Shown here: positions 46,877-55,121 of the stretch, piece by piece
Layout of the letters: each line of letters opens with the position of its first letter
Numbering within the stretch: position 1 is the stretch's first letter
NCBI GenBank assembly: GCA_030673645.1
Contig: DAOVIO010000010.1
Span: forward strand, 1-63,871
Direction: 5' to 3'
DNA: 63,871 nt
Source of the DNA: JAGLSB01 sp023135955
GTDB taxonomy: Bacteria > Bacteroidota > Bacteroidia > Bacteroidales > GCA-2748055
Notes under the pieces: model-generated
The model's database searches: none
What the model was told of the DNA's origin: nothing
The model's input: the letters and a program-made list of their open reading frames with translations, nothing else
Made by a program: the position numbers and the translations under genes

Positions 46877-46885
46877 AGCAATCAA

Positions 46886-48556
46886 ATGAAAATAAGCACT
46901 CAATTAGCAAGTACCTTATGCCTAGCCACCTTTACGGGTTTTTCATGTTCAGGTCCGGTAGCTGAAGAAGCTAAAAAGCCTAATATCATTTTCTTTATTG
47001 CTGATGATATGTCAAAAGATATGTTTAATTTTCTTGATGAAGGAATGGGATCAAATCTTAGTCCCAATCTGGATAAACTCGTTTCGGAAGGAACCGTAAT
47101 GATGGGACAGCATGTCGTTTCTCCGGTTTGTACTCCAAGTAGATTCAATTGTCTTACAGGAAACTATGCAAGCAGGGCTACTAATGATAGCTTTTTGAAG
47201 AAAATGAAAAGATCTGATGGGCAGACAGTAATTGAATGGAACAGCTTCATCACAGAATCTGATATTACCATTGGAAATATTTTGCAGGAAGCAGGGTATT
47301 CTACAGGCTTCGTTGGTAAAAATCACTCTATCGAAGTCCCGGGAGTATATATTCCAGATGATTATTTTGCAGATCCAGATGATTCGGAGATTAGGAAAAA
47401 TCTACAATTGAATGCTGATAGATTCAGAAAAGTATATGCAGAGCGAGGATTTAACTTTGCAGAAAGACTTTATGATAATAATCCTACTTATATTGGATTG
47501 AAAAGTCTGGCCTCTCATAATCTGGACTGGATAACAGAAGGAGGACTTGAATTCTTAGATAAAAATAAAGATAATCCTTTCTTTTTATATTTTTCCACTA
47601 CTTCACCTCATGGACCATATGAGATAGAAAGATCATGGGGAGCCGACAGAAGAATTACACCCCTGGGTATTATAGATGAACCTGTAAGTATTCTTTCTTC
47701 TAAGGAGGAAATTGAATCCCGCCTTAAAGAAGCTGGTTACAATTATAAAGGTGGCGCTTTGGCATCAAAAGGAAATGTGTTATGGCTCGATGATGCTTTG
47801 GGGCTGCTGATAAAAAAGTTAAAAGAGATTGGAGAATATGAGAATACAATAATCTTTTTCTTCAATGATCAGGGACAGTCTGCAAAAGGCACTGTTTATC
47901 AGGGAGGAACAGCCAATCCAAGCATTGTGTGGAAATATGGAGGCTTTAAATGTGGTTCACAAACAAATGCACTGGTTTCTAATGTTGATTTTGTTCCTAC
48001 AATTCTTGATCTTTTAGGTATAGAAAGTGATCCTTTGGGTTTTGATGGAAAGAGTTTTGCTCATGTTCTTGAGGGGGATAATTCTCCAGTTCATTCTTCA
48101 TTATACTTCGAACTGGGTTATTCTAGGGGAGTGCGGAAAGGGAATATGAAATATCTTGCACTCAGATATCCCGAATATGTGAGAAATTTTACCCTGGAGG
48201 ACAAAGCAGAAATATTGAAAAAATTTAATGAGCATCAAATAAAACAGGATAAAAAGGTACATCATACAAATCCATCACTTCCATATAGTCATCTTCAGGT
48301 AATTCCTGGTGGTGGTGATGCTGAGCAATTTTCGATCAATAAGTATGCCTGCTATTATGATGCGGATCAGCTTTACGATTTAAGTATGGATCCGAAAGAG
48401 CAAAACAATCTGTTTTATGATCCTGTATATGCTGATGTAGCGAGGGAATTAAAAGAAGAACTAATGAAATATCTGGAAGACCTGCCAGGTAATTTTGCTG
48501 AATTGAAAGAAAACGTAGAGCCGAATGACCATTCGACTGTGAAGAAGTATCGATAA
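46886..48556 (+). CDS. S1-family sulfatase (Cys-type), lipoprotein
   Basis: Sulfatase of 556 residues counted from ATG 46886 (MKISTQLAST). A TTG at 46856 would extend the frame, but lies inside the inverted repeat and is rejected. Lipobox FTGFSC (Cys21). Features: NIIFFIADDMSKDMFNFL, maturation motif CTPSR with Cys82 then LTGNY, FVGKNHSIEV where most relatives have GKWH, and FFNDQGQSAKGTVYQGG in the place of the usual SDNG block. These changes, the early FNFLDEG insertion and the long C-terminal region mark it as a different subfamily from the other six sulfatases here. It lies between two Ser-type sulfatases on the same strand. Confidence 0.91.
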   Translation: MKISTQLASTLCLATFTGFSCSGPVAEEAKKPNIIFFIADDMSKDMFNFLDEGMGSNLSPNLDKLVSEGTVMMGQHVVSPVCTPSRFNCLTGNYASRATNDSFLKKMKRSDGQTVIEWNSFITESDITIGNILQEAGYSTGFVGKNHSIEVPGVYIPDDYFADPDDSEIRKNLQLNADRFRKVYAERGFNFAERLYDNNPTYIGLKSLASHNLDWITEGGLEFLDKNKDNPFFLYFSTTSPHGPYEIERSWGADRRITPLGIIDEPVSILSSKEEIESRLKEAGYNYKGGALASKGNVLWLDDALGLLIKKLKEIGEYENTIIFFFNDQGQSAKGTVYQGGTANPSIVWKYGGFKCGSQTNALVSNVDFVPTILDLLGIESDPLGFDGKSFAHVLEGDNSPVHSSLYFELGYSRGVRKGNMKYLALRYPEYVRNFTLEDKAEILKKFNEHQIKQDKKVHHTNPSLPYSHLQVIPGGGDAEQFSINKYACYYDADQLYDLSMDPKEQNNLFYDPVYADVARELKEELMKYLEDLPGNFAELKENVEPNDHSTVKKYR

Positions 48557-48676
48557 TGATTATCACTATAAACACCCAACAAGATAAAGCCAGGAGGGCT
48601 TTTCATACTAAGAAACAACTTTATTTCAAGAATTTAAAAAAAATAAAGCAGAACTAAGTAACTTATTAAAATAACT

Positions 48677-50224
48677 ATGAATTTCAAAATTCGCACATCG
48701 ATATTATTAGCAGGCCTGGTTTCAATTTCGGCTTCTGAGGATTGTAATCCTATTGAAAAGACCAAGAAACAAGCCCCCAATATTTTATTTATAGCAGTCG
48801 ATGACCTGAAGCCTACTCTTGGTTGTTATGGAGATGATATTGCTAAAACTCCTAATATAGATAAGATTGCATCGCTAGGGACTTTGATGGCCTCTAATTA
48901 CTGTCAGCAAGCGGTTAGTGCACCATCACGTGTGAGTTTGTTTACCGGATTAAGACCCGATAAATCAGGAGTATGGGATCTTCAGACTTTTATGCGCGAT
49001 GTTAATCCGGATGTAATTACGTTACCGGAATACTTATTGTCAAAAGGTTATGAAACTGCCGGACTGGGAAAATTAATTCATGGAGCGAAAAGAAATGATC
49101 CTCAATCCTGGTCAATTCCTAATAAAACAGATGATAAATTAATTTATGCAGATGGATATAGCTATCCTGCTAATGGAAAATATCAGTCCAAAGAGGCTCA
49201 TAAGGTATTTATCGATGCCAAAAAGAAAAAGTTAAACTGGAGAGAAACAAATATGCTTATGAAAGCGGAAAAAGTTGCTCCTTCATGTGAATTTATGGAT
49301 ATTCCGGATGATGCATATTCTGATGGCGCCATTGCTATAGAAGGAATGAAATTGCTTGAAAGTTTCACTAATTCTGAAAAACCTTTTTTCCTTGCACTTG
49401 GATTCCATAAACCTCACTTGCCTTTTGTGGCTCCAAAAAAATATTATGATTTATATGAAGATACTCAATTTGAACTTCATCCTTTTCAGGAACATTCAGA
49501 GAATTCTCCCGAATTGGCTTATTCAAGCTGGGGAGAGCTAAGAAATTATTCTGATATTCCTGCAAAAGGTGGTTTAGATGGAGAGAAGCAACTGGAATTA
49601 ATACGTGCCTATTATTCAACTGTTTCCTATGTTGATGCGCAGATTGGGATGGTATACGAAAAACTTGAAGAGCTGGGACTTGTGGAAAATACGATAATTA
49701 TCTTGTGGGGAGATCATGGATGGCACCTGGGTGATCATGGTCTATGGTGCAAACATACCAATTTCGAACAGGCAACTAAATCTCCTTTGATAATCTCAGC
49801 GCCAGGATATCCCCTTGGCCAGGTTAGTCACTCTATGACTGAATTTGTTGATATTTTCCCTACAATTTGTGATTTGGCAGGATTGGAAATTCCAAGCGAA
49901 CTACAGGGACAGAGTCTGGTTCCTTTAGTCAAAGATGATCGTCTGGAAGTTAAAAAATTCTCTATCAGTCAGTATCCACGGGGTAATAATACTATGGGAT
50001 ATTCCCTGCGCACAAACAGATATCGATTAACATGGTGGCTAACTATGGATTTCCGGAATATATCTAAAGAGAATATAGAATACGATATTAAGGCTACAGA
50101 GCTTTATGATTATGAGCTTGACCCATATGAAACGGAATCAAAATCAGGAATGGATAGCTATAAGGAGATCGAATCTGAGTTATCGAAAATGATGTCTGAG
50201 TTTTTAAATTCCCAATTTAAATAA
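48677..50224 (+). CDS. Ser-type S1 sulfatase (iduronate-2-sulfatase-like)
   Basis: Sulfatase of 515 residues with an N-terminal signal-like segment (about 1-20) and Cys23, which is a poor lipobox match. Features: NILFIAVDDLKPTLGCYG, maturation motif SAPSR (Ser81), GKLIHGAKRNDPQSW, HKPHLPFVAPKKYYDLYE, LWGDHGWHLGDHGLWCKHTNFEQATK and SISQYPRGNNTMGYSLR. It is a close paralogue of the sulfatase at 45168, from which it is separated by a Cys-type enzyme. Its stop lies 1 bp before the start of the next hydrolase gene, so the two are translated from the same transcript and probably act in sequence. Confidence 0.93.
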   Translation: MNFKIRTSILLAGLVSISASEDCNPIEKTKKQAPNILFIAVDDLKPTLGCYGDDIAKTPNIDKIASLGTLMASNYCQQAVSAPSRVSLFTGLRPDKSGVWDLQTFMRDVNPDVITLPEYLLSKGYETAGLGKLIHGAKRNDPQSWSIPNKTDDKLIYADGYSYPANGKYQSKEAHKVFIDAKKKKLNWRETNMLMKAEKVAPSCEFMDIPDDAYSDGAIAIEGMKLLESFTNSEKPFFLALGFHKPHLPFVAPKKYYDLYEDTQFELHPFQEHSENSPELAYSSWGELRNYSDIPAKGGLDGEKQLELIRAYYSTVSYVDAQIGMVYEKLEELGLVENTIIILWGDHGWHLGDHGLWCKHTNFEQATKSPLIISAPGYPLGQVSHSMTEFVDIFPTICDLAGLEIPSELQGQSLVPLVKDDRLEVKKFSISQYPRGNNTMGYSLRTNRYRLTWWLTMDFRNISKENIEYDIKATELYDYELDPYETESKSGMDSYKEIESELSKMMSEFLNSQFK

Positions 50225-50225
50225 G

Positions 50226-51929
50226 ATGCCTATCAGAAAATTCATTATAATTAATGTATTCTTTTTTGCTTTAGGATTATCTCACTTGCATTCTCAAATT
50301 AATGCTCTGCCTGTAGATAAATATTTAGGTATTAATCCAACACATTTTGGTTTAAATGGTCGCTCAACAGAAGGACCCTCATGGACCGACACAGGATTTC
50401 TGAAATTAGTAGAGGAGATAGCCCCGGGAATAATCAGATATCCTGCCGGTACACAGGCAAACTACTGGAATTGGAGAACAGGTACATTCATTGAGGGTAG
50501 TGGTAAAAGTTCAGATTTTATCTATTCAATCCCAATGCTCACGGCTGGATTACCGGAAAGTACGGAAGTCATATACGTAATGAATCTTGCAAGACCATTG
50601 CCAAGCACAGGAATACCCTTGGATGCATCACATGAGGTCTTAATAAGCGATTCTGTCCTTCAATATAAAATAACTGATGTTCTGGAAGCTTTGGATTATT
50701 TTAAAGCTAATTTTAAGTTTCCCGTAGCACTTGAGCTGGGTAATGAATTTTATTTTGATTCTGAACACGGAACAATATACGCAGCAAATCCAACTCTTTA
50801 CCTCGAACATTCTGATAAAATTATTCGGGCAGTAAAAGAAAAGTATCCGGAAATAAAAATCTTGCTCATTACAACTAAGGGAGGAACCACCAATAGAGAT
50901 TTCTGGAATGCCACAATCATTCAATACCTGGAGGATAATGCTGATTTTGCTGCCCTCGTAGATGGATTAGTCCAACATCATTATATTAACGATTCTTATG
51001 GAGATCCAACAATAGTTTTCGATGCTGCAAGTTCAATTACTGCAATTACAGAGGCTTTAGAGTACACGCAAGATATGGTGGCAGATTATTCTATTGTACC
51101 TGATGATTTTGAGTTATGGTTTACTGAAATGGGAGCTACAAAAGAAAATGCTGATGAAACCTGGGTTGCAGGATTAAGAGCATTTCTATTTAGTATTGAG
51201 ATGGCCTTATTGGGAGATAAAGTCGAGAATGTTCTTTACCATCATATTACTGAACAAAGTGTTATAAATAAAGATCTTATGAAGCTTGGCTCGGCCGGAT
51301 TATCGCTTTCATTACTTTCAGAAGCGGCAGAGGATCAATCGGAGATGTGCAAATTAAGTTTCGAAGGTGAAATAGGAATGAATGGCATTTATCCCGCAAT
51401 CCAGACCTATGTTTTTAAAAGTGACTCAACATTGAATATGATGCTTATGAATATTAGCGATCAGGATATCACTGATATAAATTTGGATACCGTTCTGTCC
51501 AATAATCTATTTCTTAGTGGCAGACAGTATTATGCTAATGATCCGTGGGTTCAAGGGGTCTTTGAAGAAAATGGGATTCATGAGCAAGAAATATTTAGTG
51601 TTGATGGCTTAGTTCTGAAGCCATTTTCTTTGAGTATAATTAAAACCCGTAAACAGTCATCAACCTTATCCCTTGCAAATATATATAATGATATTGAATG
51701 GGAAGTTTATCCTAATCCTCATTCGGATTATTTTTGTATTGAAGGAAAAGAAGAACTTACAAATGGGAATTACAGGATTTTCGATATGAGGGGACAATTA
51801 GTAGAAGTAGGTTTGCTCAGGGATGGAGTTAATAAAATATATTACAATGGCAATGAAGGTATTTATCTCCTGATTTTGAATACAAATGAACAAAACAGCG
51901 TTTATAAGTTAATTAAATCTATACATTAG
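50226..51929 (+). CDS. Clan GH-A-like glycoside hydrolase with T9SS tail
   Basis: 567-residue secreted enzyme of unassigned family. Signal peptide 1-24 (ending LHSQ). The catalytic region, about 30-480, shows IIRYPAGTQANYWNWRTG (69-86), acid/base candidate Glu174 in VALELGNEFYF, LVQHHYINDSY and nucleophile candidate Glu301 in LWFTEMGAT, the spacing expected for a retaining (beta/alpha)8 hydrolase. It is only distantly like the GH-A-like enzyme at 39259 (RYPGG against RYPAG, IGNE against LGNE), so they are probably two activities. The last 75 residues (WEVYPNPHSDYFCIEG to the end) are a T9SS type A domain, which implies surface or extracellular action. It is coupled to the preceding sulfatase by a 1-bp gap. 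Confidence 0.8.
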   Translation: MPIRKFIIINVFFFALGLSHLHSQINALPVDKYLGINPTHFGLNGRSTEGPSWTDTGFLKLVEEIAPGIIRYPAGTQANYWNWRTGTFIEGSGKSSDFIYSIPMLTAGLPESTEVIYVMNLARPLPSTGIPLDASHEVLISDSVLQYKITDVLEALDYFKANFKFPVALELGNEFYFDSEHGTIYAANPTLYLEHSDKIIRAVKEKYPEIKILLITTKGGTTNRDFWNATIIQYLEDNADFAALVDGLVQHHYINDSYGDPTIVFDAASSITAITEALEYTQDMVADYSIVPDDFELWFTEMGATKENADETWVAGLRAFLFSIEMALLGDKVENVLYHHITEQSVINKDLMKLGSAGLSLSLLSEAAEDQSEMCKLSFEGEIGMNGIYPAIQTYVFKSDSTLNMMLMNISDQDITDINLDTVLSNNLFLSGRQYYANDPWVQGVFEENGIHEQEIFSVDGLVLKPFSLSIIKTRKQSSTLSLANIYNDIEWEVYPNPHSDYFCIEGKEELTNGNYRIFDMRGQLVEVGLLRDGVNKIYYNGNEGIYLLILNTNEQNSVYKLIKSIH

Positions 51930-51954
51930 AGGATAAATGAGATATCCATTCCGT

Positions 51955-52137
51955 TCCCGATGTACATCGGGATGGAGGAAATAAAGTGAATCTTGACTTA
52001 AGATATTCCTGTTTGCCCCCCTCTGTCCCGACACATATCGGGATACACTAAAAGGGGGAGGCAATCGCTTCGAAGGAAAGGAGTCCATCAACAAGCGACA
52101 AGCCATTCCTTCTCCCTTTAGGGGGGCTAGGGAGGGG
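51955..52137. repeat. Cluster of palindromic intergenic repeats
   Basis: The 279-bp gap before the esterase gene holds three elements and no gene. First, the perfect palindrome TCCCGATGTACATCGGGA at 51955-51972. Second, TCCCGACACATATCGGGA at 52026-52043, nested inside a wider inverted repeat (TTGCCCCCCT at 52013-52022 against AAAGGGGGAGGCAA at 52051-52064). Third, a CTCCCTTTAGGGGGG-type element at 52108-52137, like the one at 21451. All are GC-rich islands in AT-rich DNA. Confidence 0.85.
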
Positions 52138-52208
52138 TTATACGAGGCGAAAGAGCTCCCCGAATTTTTACAGGGGAACACATTACAATTATAAAAAATA
52201 ATAGACAC

Positions 52209-53642
52209 ATGAAAATCTTCAATTCAATTCTATTTATCTCTATTGTCGTTTTAAATATTGGCAACAGTGATATTAAAGCAGATGATTTAAATTCATCTAA
52301 GACAGATTTTACAGAAAATTACGTAGGTAATTCAAGTGAACTTATGGATACTATTGAATTGGACAATCCAAACATCATTGTATCCGGAAGTAATTATACT
52401 CAGAGAACCAGGGATACTATTCATTTTCAGAGGTTCTCTGATGAGCTTTTAGCTATGTCGCTTTTAGAGAGCAGGTTGAATGCAGTGAAGGCTCATACAA
52501 CAACAGGCATAGTGATTAGCTTTAAAACTGACAGTCCTGTAATTCAGATGCAGTTCACTGTTATGGAAGGAGAGAACAGAGGGCATAATTTCGCTCTTTA
52601 TCAGGATGGTGTATTTACTAAGGAATTTAGCTTCTCCTCAACAGCAGGTCCTGATCTGATAATGGATTTTAGTTCTCAAAGTCCGGGTAATGAGGTATTG
52701 TATGAAATTAGCATGCCCAATTGGTCAATTACATCTTTAACCGGATTAAAACTTGAAGAGGGTTATGATTTATCTGATCCGGATAGTTTGAATAAAGCTG
52801 TTTATGTTGCCTATGGCAATTCTATTACACATGGAACCGGACAAGCTGGTACTTATAAAACTTATCCTTTCTTAGTATCTGAGGATATGGATTATGAGCT
52901 TTTTAATCTGGCCGTTGGTGGAGCCAAAACTTCGGTCGCCGTTGCTCAAATGTTAAGAGATGATTTTGAACAAATAGATGTCCTGACCATGCTCATTGGA
53001 TATAACGATTACAATGGTGAAGGAATAGATACCATTGAATATCGATCACGATACATGCAGTTTCTGAGAACATTTAGAGAAGTTCATGACAGTACTTCGA
53101 TCTATTGTTTAAGCATGACTTATACAACAAATACCATATCGGTTAAGACGGGTATTTCTTCTGATGACTTTAGGGCAGTAGTCAGGCATATCGTTGCTGA
53201 ACTGAATGCAGAGGGTGATCACAATATATTCTTTATTGAGGGAGATGAAATTTCTTCAGAACTTAATTTAAATGATGTTGTTCATTTTTCAGAAGAAGGA
53301 GCTCTCTTATTTGCCGGAGATCTGTCGAAAGCCATATCGAAACTGGATCCTGATCCTGTTCCTGTTCCTGATCCTGATCCAGCAACAATCATAAATAACT
53401 CTTCTCGTTATGGTTCCATAAAATTGGTTCCGGAGCCGGGACAAAATAGTTTATACATTGAATCGGATTTGCCAATTGATAGTGTCTCCATTTTTAGTAT
53501 TGACGGGAAATTCTTATTCAAGGAGTCTTGTGATGACTATAGAGTTGATATCTCTTCAATTTCAAAAGGAAAATATATTTTGCAGGTTGAATTTAAGTCT
53601 CGGGAGAAGGGGAAAAATTCTATCCTCTTTTTCAGGATATAG
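52209..53642 (+). CDS. SGNH carbohydrate esterase (CE2-like) with T9SS tail
   Basis: Probable polysaccharide O-deacetylase, 477 residues. Signal peptide to about residue 24 (SDIKA). A beta-sandwich 'jelly-roll' domain (about 55-185) precedes the SGNH hydrolase domain (about 195-380), the order found in CE2 esterases. Catalytic elements: Ser205 in YGNSITHG, Gly in VGGAKTS (about 236-242), Asn266 in IGYNDYNG, and Asp356/His359 in NDVVHFSEEG. An acidic proline linker (DPDPVPVPDPDP) follows, then a T9SS type A domain (about 403-477) without the canonical YPNP start. It is the last gene of the plus-strand PUL run. It suggests that the target glycan is acetylated. Confidence 0.86.
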   Translation: MKIFNSILFISIVVLNIGNSDIKADDLNSSKTDFTENYVGNSSELMDTIELDNPNIIVSGSNYTQRTRDTIHFQRFSDELLAMSLLESRLNAVKAHTTTGIVISFKTDSPVIQMQFTVMEGENRGHNFALYQDGVFTKEFSFSSTAGPDLIMDFSSQSPGNEVLYEISMPNWSITSLTGLKLEEGYDLSDPDSLNKAVYVAYGNSITHGTGQAGTYKTYPFLVSEDMDYELFNLAVGGAKTSVAVAQMLRDDFEQIDVLTMLIGYNDYNGEGIDTIEYRSRYMQFLRTFREVHDSTSIYCLSMTYTTNTISVKTGISSDDFRAVVRHIVAELNAEGDHNIFFIEGDEISSELNLNDVVHFSEEGALLFAGDLSKAISKLDPDPVPVPDPDPATIINNSSRYGSIKLVPEPGQNSLYIESDLPIDSVSIFSIDGKFLFKESCDDYRVDISSISKGKYILQVEFKSREKGKNSILFFRI

Positions 53643-53692
53643 TTTGAATATAGGCTTCAGCCAAAAGTATCAAACTATTCTGAACCTTTTAA

Positions 53693-54832
53693 TTATTGAT
53701 CTTCAGTTCTTTTTCGATAAATAACTCCTCTTTCAGCAAGATATTGAAGCATAAACCTGAAATTATTTTCACTTTTACCCAGATATTCCGGAGGATTAAC
53801 ACCTTTTTCATTAAAACTTCCTTTTAATACTAATTCTGCGGCTGCCGTACAAGTATAACCTGTTGTTCTTGCCATTGAAAAAGTGTCGCTTGCCTTATTG
53901 TATTCATCATAGAGATCGTAAACATATTTTATCTGCTTATTATTTTGTTTCCCTTCAATGATAACTTGCATTATTGTAAATTCTTTTTCTCCCTTTTCGA
54001 GTTTCCATTTTGGGAAAAGCAATTCAGCGGTAAGATCAATAGGTCTGACTTTATTTCCTTTTACATCAATTTCAACATCTGAAAAGTATCCTAACTCGCG
54101 TAAAACATTTAAATATTCAATTGTCCCCGGATAGCGAAGTGTTTTTTCCAGTAAATTGGGAATATGAGGCATCGTATCAAGAAGTGATCGGAGTCCGTCT
54201 GAATTCCATTCTTCGAGTGTGCCTACTGGATCAAGATTTACAAATTCAGCATCAGAAAGGGCAGGCTTTGTTACGATCTGTCCATGTTCTTTAAAGCGTG
54301 CAGGACGAGTATATTCTTCAATTACATCAATTGGCGACCAGGAAGCTTTGTACTCTAATGGCCATTCTCTTTTAGCAGGTAATCCTCCCACTATGCATTT
54401 ATAAGAATTTACTTCCATTTGAGAGTCATGATATCCAAGTATCACATTACACATTCCAGGAGCAACGCCAATATCGGCAATAACTGTAACTCCCTTATCT
54501 TTAGCAAGATCATCTAGTTCCATAAAATCTTCTGGACAAAAAGATATATCAACCATATTTTTCCCGGCCTCAATAACTGTTCTCATTACTTGAAAACCAA
54601 ATTCTCCAGGTGCAGCTCCTACAACAAGATCAGCATCTTTTATTATTTGTTTCAAGTTTATTGTATTGGTAAAACTCTCTTTTACTGTATTTATTCCATG
54701 CTCATTTTCAAGGAATATGAGTTTTTCAGAATCAAGATCTACAGCCCTTACAGAATGTCCCGATTTATGTAAATCAATTGCCATAGCATTCCCAACAAGG
54801 CCTGCTCCAAGAACAATAATATTTTTCTTCAT
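53693..54832 (-). CDS. Saccharopine dehydrogenase family protein
   Basis: NAD(P)-dependent oxidoreductase, 379 residues, cytoplasmic. The N-terminal Rossmann motif is IIVLGAGLVGNAMA (5-18), followed by AVDLDSEK for cofactor binding. VVGAAPGEFGFQVMRTVIEAG, VDISFCPED and IADIGVAPGMCNVI are typical of the saccharopine dehydrogenase family. The usual substrate is saccharopine in lysine metabolism, but many bacterial members have other or unknown substrates (for example carboxynorspermidine), so the reaction is left open. It has its own promoter (54903-54933) and is unconnected to the PUL, whose last gene converges on it. Confidence 0.88.
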   Translation of the reverse strand: MKKNIIVLGAGLVGNAMAIDLHKSGHSVRAVDLDSEKLIFLENEHGINTVKESFTNTINLKQIIKDADLVVGAAPGEFGFQVMRTVIEAGKNMVDISFCPEDFMELDDLAKDKGVTVIADIGVAPGMCNVILGYHDSQMEVNSYKCIVGGLPAKREWPLEYKASWSPIDVIEEYTRPARFKEHGQIVTKPALSDAEFVNLDPVGTLEEWNSDGLRSLLDTMPHIPNLLEKTLRYPGTIEYLNVLRELGYFSDVEIDVKGNKVRPIDLTAELLFPKWKLEKGEKEFTIMQVIIEGKQNNKQIKYVYDLYDEYNKASDTFSMARTTGYTCTAAAELVLKGSFNEKGVNPPEYLGKSENNFRFMLQYLAERGVIYRKRTEDQ

Positions 54833-54902
54833 AGCTTAAATTTAAAATTTCAAGATAATGAAAAAGAGTCAATAACTATTAATTTATTAATTGTTAATGT
54901 TT

Positions 54903-54933
54903 CAAATATACTAGTCATCATTAATAACAGCAA
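54903..54933 (-). promoter_or_regulatory. Bacteroidota-type promoter of the saccharopine dehydrogenase gene
   Basis: On the minus strand: TTG (54933-54931), a 20-nt spacer, then TATATTTG (54910-54903), a perfect TAnnTTTG. It lies about 70 bp before the start codon at 54832. Confidence 0.6.
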
Positions 54934-55121
54934 TCATCTGGATATTTAACAAAATCACTCAAATAATATTCTAACCTGTTCAACTATTATTTGTTTTAAA
55001 ATCTTTGAAATACATTCTCAAAGAATCTTTTGATAAAATATTTAAGGTTTTATATCGTTTTTTAATCCATTTTTCCATTAAGTATAGGTATAGGTCGGAA
55101 ATCAGCAATAAATTGACATTT

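Noticed and set aside
46856..46885. TTG start that would extend the sulfatase frame upstream
   Set aside because: It lies inside the right arm of the inverted repeat; the ATG at 46886 gives a normal lipoprotein signal.
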